Positions 6,049 through 14,021 of a stretch of DNA of 24,130 nucleotides are shown in pieces (position 1 is the stretch's first letter; every line of letters begins with the position of its first letter). The stretch lies in assembly GCA_002480345.1 (NCBI GenBank), contig DLBY01000010.1:746-24875 (forward strand), in the 5' to 3' direction. Source of the stretch: Phycisphaerales bacterium UBA7812 (GTDB taxonomy: Bacteria; Planctomycetota; Phycisphaerae; Phycisphaerales; UBA1924). The notes under the pieces were generated by a model. It was not told the origin of the DNA and made no database searches. It was given only the letters and a program-made list of their open reading frames with translations. A program made the position numbers and the translations under genes.

Positions 6049-8580
6049 ATGCATCAGGGCGGGGATGAAAACAAGCGGAGGCTCGCCGAAGAGCCCACGC
6101 TCGCGGAGCCCTCGGGGCACGCCGCCCCCCGTGCTGATGGGGACGCCTCCCCGTTGCCCTCCGGCGCCATCGGCCCGTTCCGTCTCATCGAGGAGATCGG
6201 TCGGGGCGGCATGGGCGTCGTCTATCGCGCCGAGCAGGACGCGCCGAAGCGGACCGTCGCGCTCAAGGTCATGCGCGCCGGGCTGGTCAGCAAGTCCGCC
6301 GCCGCGCGCTTCGAGCGGGAAGCACGCGTGCTGGGCATGCTGCGACACCCCGGCATCGCCCAGATCTACCAGGCCGGCGCCGCGCCGTCTGAACGCGATC
6401 CCGCGGAGACCATCCCGTACTTCGCGATGGAACTCATCACGGGCGAGCCCGTGACGGCGTACGCGGATCGCGTGGGTCTCGACCATGCGGGGAGGCTGCG
6501 CCTGCTCGCGGAGATCGCCGACGCGGTGCACCACGCGCACACCAAGGGCGTTATCCACCGGGACCTGAAGCCCGGCAATATTCTCGTGGACGAGCGGGGC
6601 TGTGTGAAGGTCCTCGATTTCGGCATCGCGCGCCTGGTCGAGGAAGAAGCGGAGGTTTCCGCGTTCGGGGTCACCCGCGGCTCGGACGAGACCCTGAGCC
6701 ACACCGGGCAGCTCATCGGCACGGTGTCCTACATGAGCCCCGAGCAAGTGTCGGGCGTGATCACCGAACTCGACACGCGGAGCGATGTCTACACGCTCGG
6801 CGTCATCGGGTATCAACTCCTCACCGGAGCGATGCCCTACGAAACCGAGGGGAAGAGCCTCGTCGAGACCGCGCGCGTGATCGCCGAGCGGGATCCCCGC
6901 CCGCTCGCGGCCTCGGACGCCCGCTTGCGCGGCGACATCGGCACGATCATCGCGACCGCGCTCGAGAAAGACCGCGAGCGTCGGTATCAGTCCGCGGACG
7001 AACTCGCCCGCGACATCGGGCGTTATCTGCGCAACGAGCCGATCGCGGCACGCCCGCCCAGCACCGTCTATCTGCTCAGCAAGTTTGCCAAGCGCAACCG
7101 CCCCCTGGTATTCGGTGCCGCCGCGGCGGTTCTCATGCTCGTGCTGGGTGTGATCGGCACGAGCTGGCAGGCCTACGCCGCGACCCGCGCCCGCGACGAC
7201 GCGGAGATGCGCACCGCGGTCGCCCTCCAGATCAACGAGTTCCTGCGTCGGATGCTCGAATCCGCGGACCCCACGATCGCGCAGGGACGCGAGCTCACGG
7301 TGCGAGAGGTCGTTGACAAGGCCGCGGAGGACATCGGGAACGCGGCGCTCGAGCCCGAGGTCGAGGCGGATGTCCGCTACACACTCGGCAAGACCTACTC
7401 CTTGCTGGGTGATTACGACGCCGCGGAAGCGATGCTCACGCGCTCGATCAAGCTCTACAGCGGTATCGAGGGTCTCGAGCCCCGGTTCCGCATCAGCGCC
7501 GAGCGTCAGCTGGGTTTCGTGCTCAGCGAGAGCGGGCGTCCGGCCGAGGCGGAGGTCATCGCCCGAGACGCGATCAAGGCGCTCACGAGTCTCTACGGGC
7601 CTGACGATCCTGACGCGCTCGCGGCGCGTTCCGAGCTCGCGAAGAACGCGCTCGAGCAGGGACGCGTGGGCGAAGCGGTCGAGATGATGCGCACCGTCGC
7701 GGCCGACGCGGAGCGCGCGTTGGGTGCAGACGACGAGGTCACCCTCACGCTCCTGCACAATCTTTCGTCAGCGCTCGGGAACGCGGGCGACCTCACGGGC
7801 TCCGTCGCGTTGAACGAACGCGTCCTCGAGCGACGCCGCGCAAGCCTGGGAGAGACGCACCCCGACACCATCACCAGCATGAACAACCTCGCGACCACGC
7901 TCGTGCGTCTCGGCGAGCGTGAGCGCGCTGAGTCCATGATGCGTGAGGTCCTCCGCCTCCGGCGCGATGTGCTGGGAAGCGAGCACAGATCGACCGCGAC
8001 CGCGATGCAGAATCTTTCGGGTCTGCTCATCCAGGAGGGCCGTCTCGACGAGGCCGAGCCTCTCGTCCGCGAGGCGTTCGCGGTCTGCCGCGAGAGGCTG
8101 GGCGAATCGCACACCGTCACGCTCAGCGCGATGAACCAACTCGCCTACCTGCTGGAGGACCGGGGCAAGCTCGACGAGGCGGAAGCGATGTTCCGCGAGA
8201 CGATCGAGATCCTCGAGCGGTCCGCGGGGCGCGACCACCCCGAGATGTTCGCGCCGATCAACAACCTCGCGAGCCTGCTGGTCAAGATGGGACGCGCCGA
8301 GGAAGCGGAGCCCATGTACCGAGACCTGCTCGCGCGCGTCGAGGCGCTCGTGGGCCCGGAGCACTACTTCCTCGCGATCTTCCGATCCAATCTCGGTGCG
8401 TGCCTGACTCGACTCGGCAACGGAACCGACGCGATCGCGGAACTCAGCGAATCCATCCGCGTGCTCGAGACCACGCTCGGGCCCGAGCACGAACGAACCC
8501 TCACGGCCCGCGAGCGGCTCAAGGCCGCGCGAGCGCTTGTGGCAGATTCGGGGATCCGGGGGGAATCAACCAACGAATAG
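6049..8580 (+). CDS. Serine/threonine protein kinase with transmembrane helix and TPR tail
   Basis: 843 residues. The cytosolic Hanks-type kinase domain spans about 43-330: glycine loop IGRGGMGVVYRA (50-61), ATP lysine Lys73 in VALKVM, catalytic loop HRDLKPGN (170-177, Asp172), metal-binding DFG (190-192), and SPE in place of APE at 230-232. A transmembrane helix follows at about 352-372 (PLVFGAAAAVLMLVLGVIG). The rest, about 400-835, consists of repeated tetratricopeptide units of the TPR_10/TPR_12 kind (for example HPDTITSMNNLATTLVRLGE), likely outside the membrane and used for protein binding. This kinase-TM-TPR plan is common and expanded in planctomycetes. It lies 18 bp after the Rieske operon and may be co-transcribed, though a functional link is not shown. 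The start has only a weak purine stretch upstream. Confidence 0.92.
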   Translation: MHQGGDENKRRLAEEPTLAEPSGHAAPRADGDASPLPSGAIGPFRLIEEIGRGGMGVVYRAEQDAPKRTVALKVMRAGLVSKSAAARFEREARVLGMLRHPGIAQIYQAGAAPSERDPAETIPYFAMELITGEPVTAYADRVGLDHAGRLRLLAEIADAVHHAHTKGVIHRDLKPGNILVDERGCVKVLDFGIARLVEEEAEVSAFGVTRGSDETLSHTGQLIGTVSYMSPEQVSGVITELDTRSDVYTLGVIGYQLLTGAMPYETEGKSLVETARVIAERDPRPLAASDARLRGDIGTIIATALEKDRERRYQSADELARDIGRYLRNEPIAARPPSTVYLLSKFAKRNRPLVFGAAAAVLMLVLGVIGTSWQAYAATRARDDAEMRTAVALQINEFLRRMLESADPTIAQGRELTVREVVDKAAEDIGNAALEPEVEADVRYTLGKTYSLLGDYDAAEAMLTRSIKLYSGIEGLEPRFRISAERQLGFVLSESGRPAEAEVIARDAIKALTSLYGPDDPDALAARSELAKNALEQGRVGEAVEMMRTVAADAERALGADDEVTLTLLHNLSSALGNAGDLTGSVALNERVLERRRASLGETHPDTITSMNNLATTLVRLGERERAESMMREVLRLRRDVLGSEHRSTATAMQNLSGLLIQEGRLDEAEPLVREAFAVCRERLGESHTVTLSAMNQLAYLLEDRGKLDEAEAMFRETIEILERSAGRDHPEMFAPINNLASLLVKMGRAEEAEPMYRDLLARVEALVGPEHYFLAIFRSNLGACLTRLGNGTDAIAELSESIRVLETTLGPEHERTLTARERLKAARALVADSGIRGESTNE

Positions 8581-8744
8581 AACCCGCCCAGAGGGTCTTT
8601 GCCGGCGTTCGTCGCGCGTCCTCTTGGCATCGAGTCAGCGCACACGGGCGTCCCCGCTCGCGAGGGGTCGAATCAGATCAGTCCGAGTGCCCGGAGATCC
8701 AAGGCCGCCGCGCCCACCGCGGCTCAACCAGAAGAGGGAACACC

Positions 8745-10604
8745 ATGAACTCGAAATCCGTTCGGAACGCACTTGGTGTCGCGTTGGTCGGCATCGCGGG
8801 CGGCCTCGTCGGGTGCAGCCAGCATCAGACCTCGTCCGGCCCCGGCGTTGGGGTGGTCACCCCGATCGCGGCGCTGCCGGAGATCGACGGCCTGCTCGAG
8901 GACCCGAATCCGGCGCCCGCGGGTCGGGAGTTGATCGATCTGACCGAGCCCGGTGTCTTCGTCAAGCGAACGGTGGCGCCGCAGGTCATCGACACGCGGG
9001 CCTTCGATCCCCAGATCGCGCCCGCGGTGATCGAGAACGACGAATCCCGTCGCGTCAAGGTCCACCTCCCGATCCACACCAGGCCCGAGGAAGCGCCACA
9101 GAATCCCGAGCTTGCCCTGCGAGATTTCCCGCTGGGCGGGATGCTCGGCGCTCCCGTGGTCGACCCGACCAGCGTGTTCGAATTCAGCGGCATCGACCGG
9201 TCCGGATGGATCCCCCCGGACCCGACGCTCGCGGTCGGGCCCGACCATGTCGTTGTCACCGTGAATCAGTCGCTCGCCTTCTACTCGCGCTCCGGCGCCC
9301 TGCAGTTCCAGCAGATCCTGGGCAGCCAGGGCTCGCCCGGCTTCTTCGAGCCGCTCGGCGCGGGATCGTTCACTTTCGATCCCAAGTGCTTCTATGACCA
9401 CGAGTCACAGCGATTTGTCATTCTCGCGCTCGAGGTCTATTCCAACTCAGCCTGGGTCACCATCGCGATGAGCGACGACGCGGACCCCAACGGCGTCTGG
9501 TACAAGTACCGCACCGACGCGGTGACCGACATCGGGGGTGACCAGTTCTGGTGGGATTACCCGGGCCTCGGGTTCGACAGCCAGGGCGTGTATGTCACCG
9601 CCAACCTCTTCGGGCTCAATGTCAGCGGGTTCGGCGGCGCGGGCTTCCGCGCGTTCGACAAGGCCGACATGGTCGCGGGCAACCCCGTCGATTTCTGGAC
9701 CACCCGCGCGAGCAACGGCGCATCCGTCCAGGCCGCCCAGCATTACGGAGACAACCAGACCGACGGCGGCGCCGCCTACTTCGTCCAAGCCGCGGGCGGT
9801 TCCACGCTCCGCGTCTTTGCCATCGAAGACCCCGTGGGCTCGCCGTCTCTCTCCAGCCGCGATGTGAGCGTCCCCTCCTACGGCGGGTACGGCGATGTCC
9901 CGACGCAGGGCGGCGGGTCGATCTTCACCACCGGCAACCGCATCCAGAATGTCGTCTGGCGCGACGGGATGCTCTACGCCTCGCACGCCGTCTCCGTGGG
10001 CGGGCTCGGCAAGCCCCGCTGGTACGAGATCGATCTCAACGCCTGGCCCAACGGCACGATCCCCCTGCTCAACCAGTCGGGCACCGTCGACCCGGGCCCC
10101 GGCATCGAGGGGTTCTTCCCCGCGATCGCCGTCAACGACGCGGGTCAGATCGCCCTCGCGTACGGCACCAGCTCGTCCAGCGAGCGGATCCGCTTCTGGG
10201 TGACCGCCCGACGCCCGGGCGACCCCGCGGGCGACATGGGCCAGCCCATTCTCGTCCGGGAGAGCTCGACGGACCTGGGAAGCGACACCGGGCAGCGGTG
10301 GGGTGACTACTACGACGCGACGCTCGACCCCAACGACGGACGCACCTTTTGGGCCGTCGGGCAGACCCAGGAATCCGGCATCGGCTGGGACTCCCGCGTT
10401 GTGCGCTTCGCTGTCGCGACCGAAGCCTGCGGGCCCGCGGACATCGCGCCACCCGAGGGGGTGCTCGATCTCGCGGACATCAACGCGTTCGTCGCGGGCT
10501 TCACCGCGGGCGACCCGATCGCGGACCTCGCCCCGCCCACCGGGGTGTGGGATCTCGCTGATATCAACGCGTTCATCGTCGCGTTCAGTGCCGGCTGCCC
10601 CTGA
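8745..10604 (+). CDS. Lipoprotein with beta-rich ectodomain and C-terminal GC-type dockerin repeats
   Basis: 619 residues, exported. The signal peptide ends in a lipobox LVGC (21-24), so Cys24 is probably lipidated. The body opens with a beta-propeller-like signature, WIPPDPTLAVGPDHVVVTVNQ, and continues with repeated Asp/Gly-rich strands (for example GDQFWWDYPGLGFDSQGVYVT, here split by loops). The last 50 residues hold two tandem copies of a dockerin-like repeat (VLDLADINAFVAGF and VWDLADINAFIVAF), each preceded by APPxGV, ending in GCP. This is the 'GC-type dockerin' ending I associate with Phycisphaerae surface proteins; its partner is not known to me. ATG 8745 follows AGAAGAGGGA, a good Shine-Dalgarno site, and gives the signal peptide directly. 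The 164 bp between the kinase and this gene show no other gene. A terminator follows. Confidence 0.85.
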   Translation: MNSKSVRNALGVALVGIAGGLVGCSQHQTSSGPGVGVVTPIAALPEIDGLLEDPNPAPAGRELIDLTEPGVFVKRTVAPQVIDTRAFDPQIAPAVIENDESRRVKVHLPIHTRPEEAPQNPELALRDFPLGGMLGAPVVDPTSVFEFSGIDRSGWIPPDPTLAVGPDHVVVTVNQSLAFYSRSGALQFQQILGSQGSPGFFEPLGAGSFTFDPKCFYDHESQRFVILALEVYSNSAWVTIAMSDDADPNGVWYKYRTDAVTDIGGDQFWWDYPGLGFDSQGVYVTANLFGLNVSGFGGAGFRAFDKADMVAGNPVDFWTTRASNGASVQAAQHYGDNQTDGGAAYFVQAAGGSTLRVFAIEDPVGSPSLSSRDVSVPSYGGYGDVPTQGGGSIFTTGNRIQNVVWRDGMLYASHAVSVGGLGKPRWYEIDLNAWPNGTIPLLNQSGTVDPGPGIEGFFPAIAVNDAGQIALAYGTSSSSERIRFWVTARRPGDPAGDMGQPILVRESSTDLGSDTGQRWGDYYDATLDPNDGRTFWAVGQTQESGIGWDSRVVRFAVATEACGPADIAPPEGVLDLADINAFVAGFTAGDPIADLAPPTGVWDLADINAFIVAFSAGCP

Positions 10605-10630
10605 CCCTCTCGCCATGACCGGATCGATCC

Positions 10631-10658
10631 AGCCGCGGCCATCGTCGCGGCTTTTTTT
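10631..10658 (+). terminator. Rho-independent terminator of the dockerin lipoprotein gene
   Basis: A perfect 7-bp stem (AGCCGCG / CGCGGCT) with an 8-nt loop runs directly into seven T residues (10652-10658). It lies 27 bp after the stop codon. Confidence 0.9.
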
Positions 10659-10663
10659 CGCGC

Positions 10664-10699
10664 GCGAAACCGTGCGGACGGTCCGAGCCGCGGTTTCGC
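10664..10699. repeat. 36-bp interrupted palindrome upstream of the epimerase promoter
   Basis: A perfect 9-bp inverted repeat (GCGAAACCG at 10664-10672, CGGTTTCGC at 10691-10699) encloses a second small palindrome (CGGACGGTCCG, 10675-10685). No T tract follows, so it is not a typical terminator. It sits about 34 bp upstream of the putative -10 and could be an operator or a leftover terminator stem. Confidence 0.5.
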
Positions 10700-10732
10700 C
10701 CCCGCGTCGCTGGATGCCACCCCGCGAGCGGG

Positions 10733-10738
10733 TAGGAT
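10733..10738 (+). promoter_or_regulatory. Candidate -10 element of the epimerase gene (leaderless)
   Basis: TAGGAT is followed by six bases (CGGGGC) and the GTG start at 10745, the same layout as at 3580 and in front of rsmD. No good -35 element is visible. Confidence 0.5.
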
Positions 10739-10744
10739 CGGGGC

Positions 10745-11788
10745 GTGTTCCGATTGCCCGCCGAGACCGCCGATCGCTTGCGATCGTTCTACGACACCCG
10801 ACGCGTCTGTGTCACGGGCGGTGCGGGGTTCATCGGTGGGCACCTGGTCGACGCTCTGATGAGCCTCGGCGCGTCGATCACGATTATTGATGACCTTTCA
10901 AACGCGTCGCTCGATCACCTGGGCGGTCTGATCGAACTCGACCCGGCCCGCGTCCGCTTCGTCCACGCGTCGATACTCGAGCCCGCGGCGCTTGCGCGCG
11001 CGGCCGAGGGCGCGTCGGTGGTCTTCCACCTCGGGGCGGTGTGCTCCGTGCCGCTCTCGCTGGAGCAGCCCGGGCGCACATGGGAGGTCAACGCGACCGG
11101 CACCCTCCGCGTCCTCGAAGCGGCCCGCGAGCAGGGCTCCAAGCGCGTCGTCTTCAGCGCCTCGAGCAGCGCCTACGGGAACGCGTCCCGCCTCCCGGTC
11201 CGGGAGGACGACCTGCCCGCGCCGCTCTCCCCCTACGCCGCGAGCAAGGTCTCGGGAGAACACCTGATGGAGGCCTACGCGGAAAGCTACGGGCTCAGCA
11301 CCGTCAGCCTGCGGTATTTCAACATCTTCGGGCCCCGGCAGAGGGCGGACTCTCCCTATTCGGGGGTCATCCCCAAGTTCGTGAAGGCCGCGATCAAGGG
11401 GGAGCCCCTCGTCATGCACGGCGACGGGGAGCAATCGCGGGACTTCACCTTCGTGGGCAACGCGGTCCTCGCGAATCTGCTCGCGGGCTCTTCGGGGACC
11501 CCGCTCGCAGGAGAGGTGATCAACATCGGCACCGGCGTGCGCACGACGGTGCGCGAACTCGCCAGCCGCGTGCTCGAGGCGTTCCAGCGCCCGGATTCGC
11601 TCGCGCAGGTCGGGCCCATCCGCCGGGGCGATGTTCTGCATTCACTTGCGGACATCACCCGTGCGCACGATCTGATCGGGTACGAACCGATCACCGATGT
11701 TCAAGCGGGGCTCGAACAGACATTCGAGTGGTGGCGCGGCCTGCCCGACGCGGACCGGGGTGTGCGCGCCGAGCGGGGATCGGCGTGA
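10745..11788 (+). CDS. NAD-dependent epimerase/dehydratase (UDP-hexose 4-epimerase-like, extended SDR)
   Basis: 347-residue cytosolic nucleotide-sugar enzyme. The Rossmann NAD motif is VCVTGGAGFIGGH (21-33), the first acidic residues after strand 2 are IIDDLSNAS, and the catalytic pair is Tyr164/Lys168 in PYAASKVSGEH with the serine region FSASSSAYGNA before it. RYFNIFGPRQ and HGDGEQSRDFTFV are substrate-domain signatures of UDP-glucose and UDP-N-acetylglucosamine 4-epimerases (GalE/WbpP group). The exact sugar cannot be decided from sequence alone. About 18 extra residues precede the Rossmann fold, as in WbpP-like enzymes. GTG 10745 is chosen because it directly follows a -10-like hexamer with no Shine-Dalgarno sequence. 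It overlaps the next small gene as TGATG. A role in surface polysaccharide synthesis is likely. Confidence 0.88.
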   Translation: MFRLPAETADRLRSFYDTRRVCVTGGAGFIGGHLVDALMSLGASITIIDDLSNASLDHLGGLIELDPARVRFVHASILEPAALARAAEGASVVFHLGAVCSVPLSLEQPGRTWEVNATGTLRVLEAAREQGSKRVVFSASSSAYGNASRLPVREDDLPAPLSPYAASKVSGEHLMEAYAESYGLSTVSLRYFNIFGPRQRADSPYSGVIPKFVKAAIKGEPLVMHGDGEQSRDFTFVGNAVLANLLAGSSGTPLAGEVINIGTGVRTTVRELASRVLEAFQRPDSLAQVGPIRRGDVLHSLADITRAHDLIGYEPITDVQAGLEQTFEWWRGLPDADRGVRAERGSA

Positions 11789-11985
11789 TGCGCACGCTGC
11801 GGGGCCTCATCCTCCTGGGCCTGTTGGTGGTCCGTTCCCGGTTCCGACTGCGCGGCGCGTACTGGACTTGGCGCCGCGAAACCGCCGAGGGCAGCGGCGG
11901 ATCGATCACCCGTGGTGAACGGTTGGGTGCGGTGCTCGAATACGCGCGCTGGCTTGATCGCATGCATTCGATCGCCCGCACCTGA
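11788..11985 (+). CDS. 65-residue conserved-looking small protein downstream of epimerase
   Basis: No function recognised. A hydrophobic start (RTLRGLILLGLLVV, 2-15) is followed by a basic and aromatic segment RSRFRLRGAYWTWRRETAEG (16-35) and an amphipathic C-terminus RLGAVLEYARWLDRMHSI. It may be anchored by the short N-terminal helix or lie flat on the membrane. Its ATG overlaps the epimerase stop by one base; GTG 11785 is a possible start one codon earlier. The tight overlap and the dense aromatic/arginine pattern argue that it is real. A helper role in sugar-polymer synthesis at the membrane is only a guess from position. Confidence 0.65.
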   Translation: MRTLRGLILLGLLVVRSRFRLRGAYWTWRRETAEGSGGSITRGERLGAVLEYARWLDRMHSIART

Positions 11986-12026
11986 CCCAGACCGGGGCGG
12001 GGGGTGTGCCGAACCAGGCGGTGCGA

Positions 12027-12032
12027 TAGTAT
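12027..12032 (+). promoter_or_regulatory. Possible -10 element for the small anchored protein / UDG pair
   Basis: TAGTAT lies about 85 bp upstream of the ATG at 12117, in the 131-bp gap after 11985. No matching -35 was found, so this is weak. Translation of the downstream gene uses a Shine-Dalgarno site (AGGAG, 12106-12110). Confidence 0.3.
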
Positions 12033-12116
12033 TCCGGTACATTCGGCTCAACGCGACGAGTCGGGCTGGTCGATGACGACAGGAGGCCGTGAGGGTCCGC
12101 GCAACAGGAGTCCGGG

Positions 12117-12422
12117 ATGGGCACAGACGCGAAGAAGAGTGGGAACGCAAACGGTTTCGTCCCGGGGCTCGTGCTGGGCGTGATCATCGGTGCCGTCACG
12201 GCATTCGTCGCCCTCGAACTGCTGGACACCAAGTCCATCGATGTGCAGCCCGGTTCCGCGTCGTCGGAGGTCACGGGCGATCGTGCGGAGCGTCCCAACC
12301 CCGATCTCGAGGAGGGCGCGCCGATCGGCGCGGACGACGCGGATCGTGACGATGGGGGCAGCGAGACGGACGCGCCGGTCGAGGACACGCCGTCAGAAAC
12401 CCCCGCGGACGGTGACGGGTGA
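12117..12422 (+). CDS. Small single-pass membrane protein with acidic tail
   Basis: 101 residues, function unknown. A short polar N-terminus (MGTDAKKSGNANG) precedes one hydrophobic helix at about 14-35 (FVPGLVLGVIIGAVTAFVALELL). The remaining 65 residues are rich in Asp, Glu, Pro, Ser and Thr and are probably disordered and outside the membrane. A good Shine-Dalgarno (AGGAG) lies six bases before the ATG. Its TGA overlaps the GTG start of the uracil-DNA glycosylase gene, so the two are co-translated, though no functional link is evident. Confidence 0.75.
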   Translation: MGTDAKKSGNANGFVPGLVLGVIIGAVTAFVALELLDTKSIDVQPGSASSEVTGDRAERPNPDLEEGAPIGADDADRDDGGSETDAPVEDTPSETPADGDG

Positions 12423-13270
12423 ACGCGGTCGATGATCCGAGCCGGATCGCCCGCCTGGTGCGGCAGCACGCGGAGACGAGCCGCCTGCTCGGGGTCGACT
12501 TCGTCCCCTCCTTCCGGTCCGGCGACTCCTCGCTGACGGAGTGCAAGCCCGTTTCGGCGTCCCGCCCCGCCCCGGTGCTCTCCGCGGACGAGCCCAAGGC
12601 GGTGCCCGAACGCGAGGCTCGCGGCGTTCCGCACGCGGAACCAGCGATCGACCCAGACGACGCGGCGGGGGCGCAGGCACGCCTCGACGCGTTGCGCGAA
12701 CGCTACATCAACGACGCGCCCCACGAACAGTTCGAGACGGCCCACACCTCGATCGTGTTCGGGGAGGGTGACCCCGCGGCGCGGCTGATGTTCATCGGAG
12801 AGGCCCCCGGCGCCGACGAGGACCGGATCGGGCGCCCGTTCGTGGGCAAATCCGGGCAACTGCTCGACAAGATGATCGTCGCGATGGGGCTGACCCGCGA
12901 GTCGGTCTACATCGCGAATGTGCTCAAGACGCGCCCGCCCGGCAATCGGACCCCGACCATCGAGGAAGCGCGCCTGTGCGCACCCTACCTCTATGAGCAG
13001 ATCCGGATCGTCGCGCCCGAGATCATCGTCACGCTCGGGAAGTCCGCTGGGCAGTTGTTGCTGGGGACGAGCGACTCGATGGGCGCGATGCGGGGGAAGT
13101 GGGCGAGTTTCCCGCCGCCCTCGCCGCTCGTGCCGGTGGAGGGGATGGCGCCGATCGCGGTGATGCCGACCTATCACCCCGCCTTCCTGCTCCGGTCCTA
13201 CACCGCTGAGAACCGGGGCAAGGTCTGGGCGGATCTGAAACTCGTGATGGACCGGCTCGGTTTGACTTGA
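12419..13270 (+). CDS. Uracil-DNA glycosylase, family 4-like, lacking three of four Fe-S cysteines
   Basis: 283-residue base-excision repair enzyme that removes uracil from DNA. Family motifs are GEAPGADEDRIGRPFVGKSG (127-146), the active-site and Fe-S region IANVLKTRPPGNRTP (165-179), VTLGKSAGQLLL, and HPAFLLR (253-259). Family 4 enzymes normally bind a 4Fe-4S cluster through two N-terminal cysteines (C-x2-C) and two more spaced C-x15-C. Here the third position is Thr171 (KTRP instead of KCRP), Cys187 is kept exactly 16 residues later, and no C-x2-C occurs before FGEGDP. The first ~85 residues are a long, Ala/Pro-rich extension. GTG 12419 overlaps the preceding stop; with a less coupled start the protein would lose part of this extension. 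The enzyme class is firm; cluster loss is inferred from the missing ligands. Confidence 0.88.
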   Translation: MNAVDDPSRIARLVRQHAETSRLLGVDFVPSFRSGDSSLTECKPVSASRPAPVLSADEPKAVPEREARGVPHAEPAIDPDDAAGAQARLDALRERYINDAPHEQFETAHTSIVFGEGDPAARLMFIGEAPGADEDRIGRPFVGKSGQLLDKMIVAMGLTRESVYIANVLKTRPPGNRTPTIEEARLCAPYLYEQIRIVAPEIIVTLGKSAGQLLLGTSDSMGAMRGKWASFPPPSPLVPVEGMAPIAVMPTYHPAFLLRSYTAENRGKVWADLKLVMDRLGLT

Positions 13271-13340
13271 ACCGTTTTTGGCTCTCGCATGCCCATGTGC
13301 CGGCCCTCTGCGTCACTCACGCTCAATACGAAAAAATCTC

Positions 13341-13487
13341 TCGGGTTCCGGAAACCACGCGGAACCGCTGCGAAACGCCCGCGTATCGGGTGCCGCACCC
13401 GTCGCGAACCAACCCGGTTTCGCGGCGGGAACCAAGACCCCCACGAGACTCGGTGCCCGGCGAAGTAGTCGGGTGCCGGGTTTTTTT
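13341..13487 (+). ncRNA. Candidate structured RNA or 3' UTR ending at a terminator
   Basis: The stretch after the glycosylase gene is unusually rich in hairpins: GGTTCC/GGAACC (13344-13366), CGGGTG-CCG-CACCCG (13387-13401), CGCGAACC/GGTTTCGCG with one bulge (13403-13424), and the terminator stem from 13449. No protein fits. It may be an independent small RNA or just the 3' UTR of the glycosylase transcript. No convincing promoter was seen. It does not match 6S, SRP, tmRNA or RNase P RNA by the core motifs I know. Confidence 0.35.
13449..13487 (+). terminator. Rho-independent terminator
   Basis: CTCGGTGCCCGG (13449-13460) pairs with TCGGGTGCCGGG (13469-13480) over 12 positions, several of them G-U, with an 8-nt loop. 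Seven T residues follow (13481-13487). It ends transcription coming from the glycosylase side. Confidence 0.8.
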
Positions 13488-13529
13488 CTGCGCCGAGCGC
13501 CCCTTGGCCTCGGGCGCGTCACCACGGCC

Positions 13530-14015
13530 TCAAGGCGAGGGCTTGTTCTCGAACGAGATCTCGGTTTCCGCGGGGAGTCGGGTCAGGCGATTGACGAGCC
13601 ATGTCGCGGATCGCTGCCCCGCCGCGTTTTCCTCCCAGCGGACGAGGAACTCGAACTCGACCTTGTCATCCACGGCGAGGCCGTCGAGGCTGACGCTCGG
13701 TGCGAGGTTCGGGAAGGCCATCACCATTGCCTTCATGCCGGGGACGCCGTCCTTGGGGTTGATGTGTATTTCGCCCGACTTGCCCACGAAATCGGGGATG
13801 TGCTCGTGGTGGATCTTGAGGTCCTTCGGGGGCGGCCCGGCGTCGGGGAGTTGGACGATCACGCCGCGCACGGTGTAGGCCTGGCCTTCCGCGTAGGTCG
13901 CGGGGTCGGTCGGATCGGGCGATTGTGTGCGTGTCCCGGTGTCCGAGCAGGCCGCGATGGCGAGGACGAGCAGTGCGAGGACAGACACGCCGACGATGGA
14001 AAGTGTGGTTCGCAT
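13530..14015 (-). CDS. Lipoprotein with CusF-like copper-binding domain
   Basis: 161 residues, exported lipoprotein: N-terminus MRTTLSIVGVSVLALLVLA with lipobox AIAAC and Cys23 as the lipid site. The mature part resembles the small copper-binding beta-barrel of the CusF family: YTVRGVIVQLP (47-57), the metal-site region KIHHEHIPDF (67-76) with His70 and His72, Met94, Met97 and Met99 in GMKAMVMAFP, and the closing strand VDDKVEFEFLV. CusF uses one His and two Met for Cu(I), and equivalents are present here. It could buffer copper or feed it to a periplasmic copper enzyme. It converges with the glycosylase unit. The ATG has no Shine-Dalgarno; an AACAAT hexamer lies six bases upstream. Confidence 0.72.
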   Translation of the reverse strand: MRTTLSIVGVSVLALLVLAIAACSDTGTRTQSPDPTDPATYAEGQAYTVRGVIVQLPDAGPPPKDLKIHHEHIPDFVGKSGEIHINPKDGVPGMKAMVMAFPNLAPSVSLDGLAVDDKVEFEFLVRWEENAAGQRSATWLVNRLTRLPAETEISFENKPSP

Positions 14016-14021
14016 ACTGAC

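Noticed and set aside
5506..7758. 750-codon open frame on the minus strand
   Set aside because: It lies opposite the 5245 gene and the kinase, both with clear motifs. Long antisense frames are expected in GC-rich DNA, and the translation is Arg/His/Asp-rich without domains.
8400..8744. N-terminal extension of the dockerin lipoprotein
   Set aside because: ATG 8745 has a Shine-Dalgarno and directly gives a lipoprotein signal peptide; the extension overlaps the end of the kinase gene.
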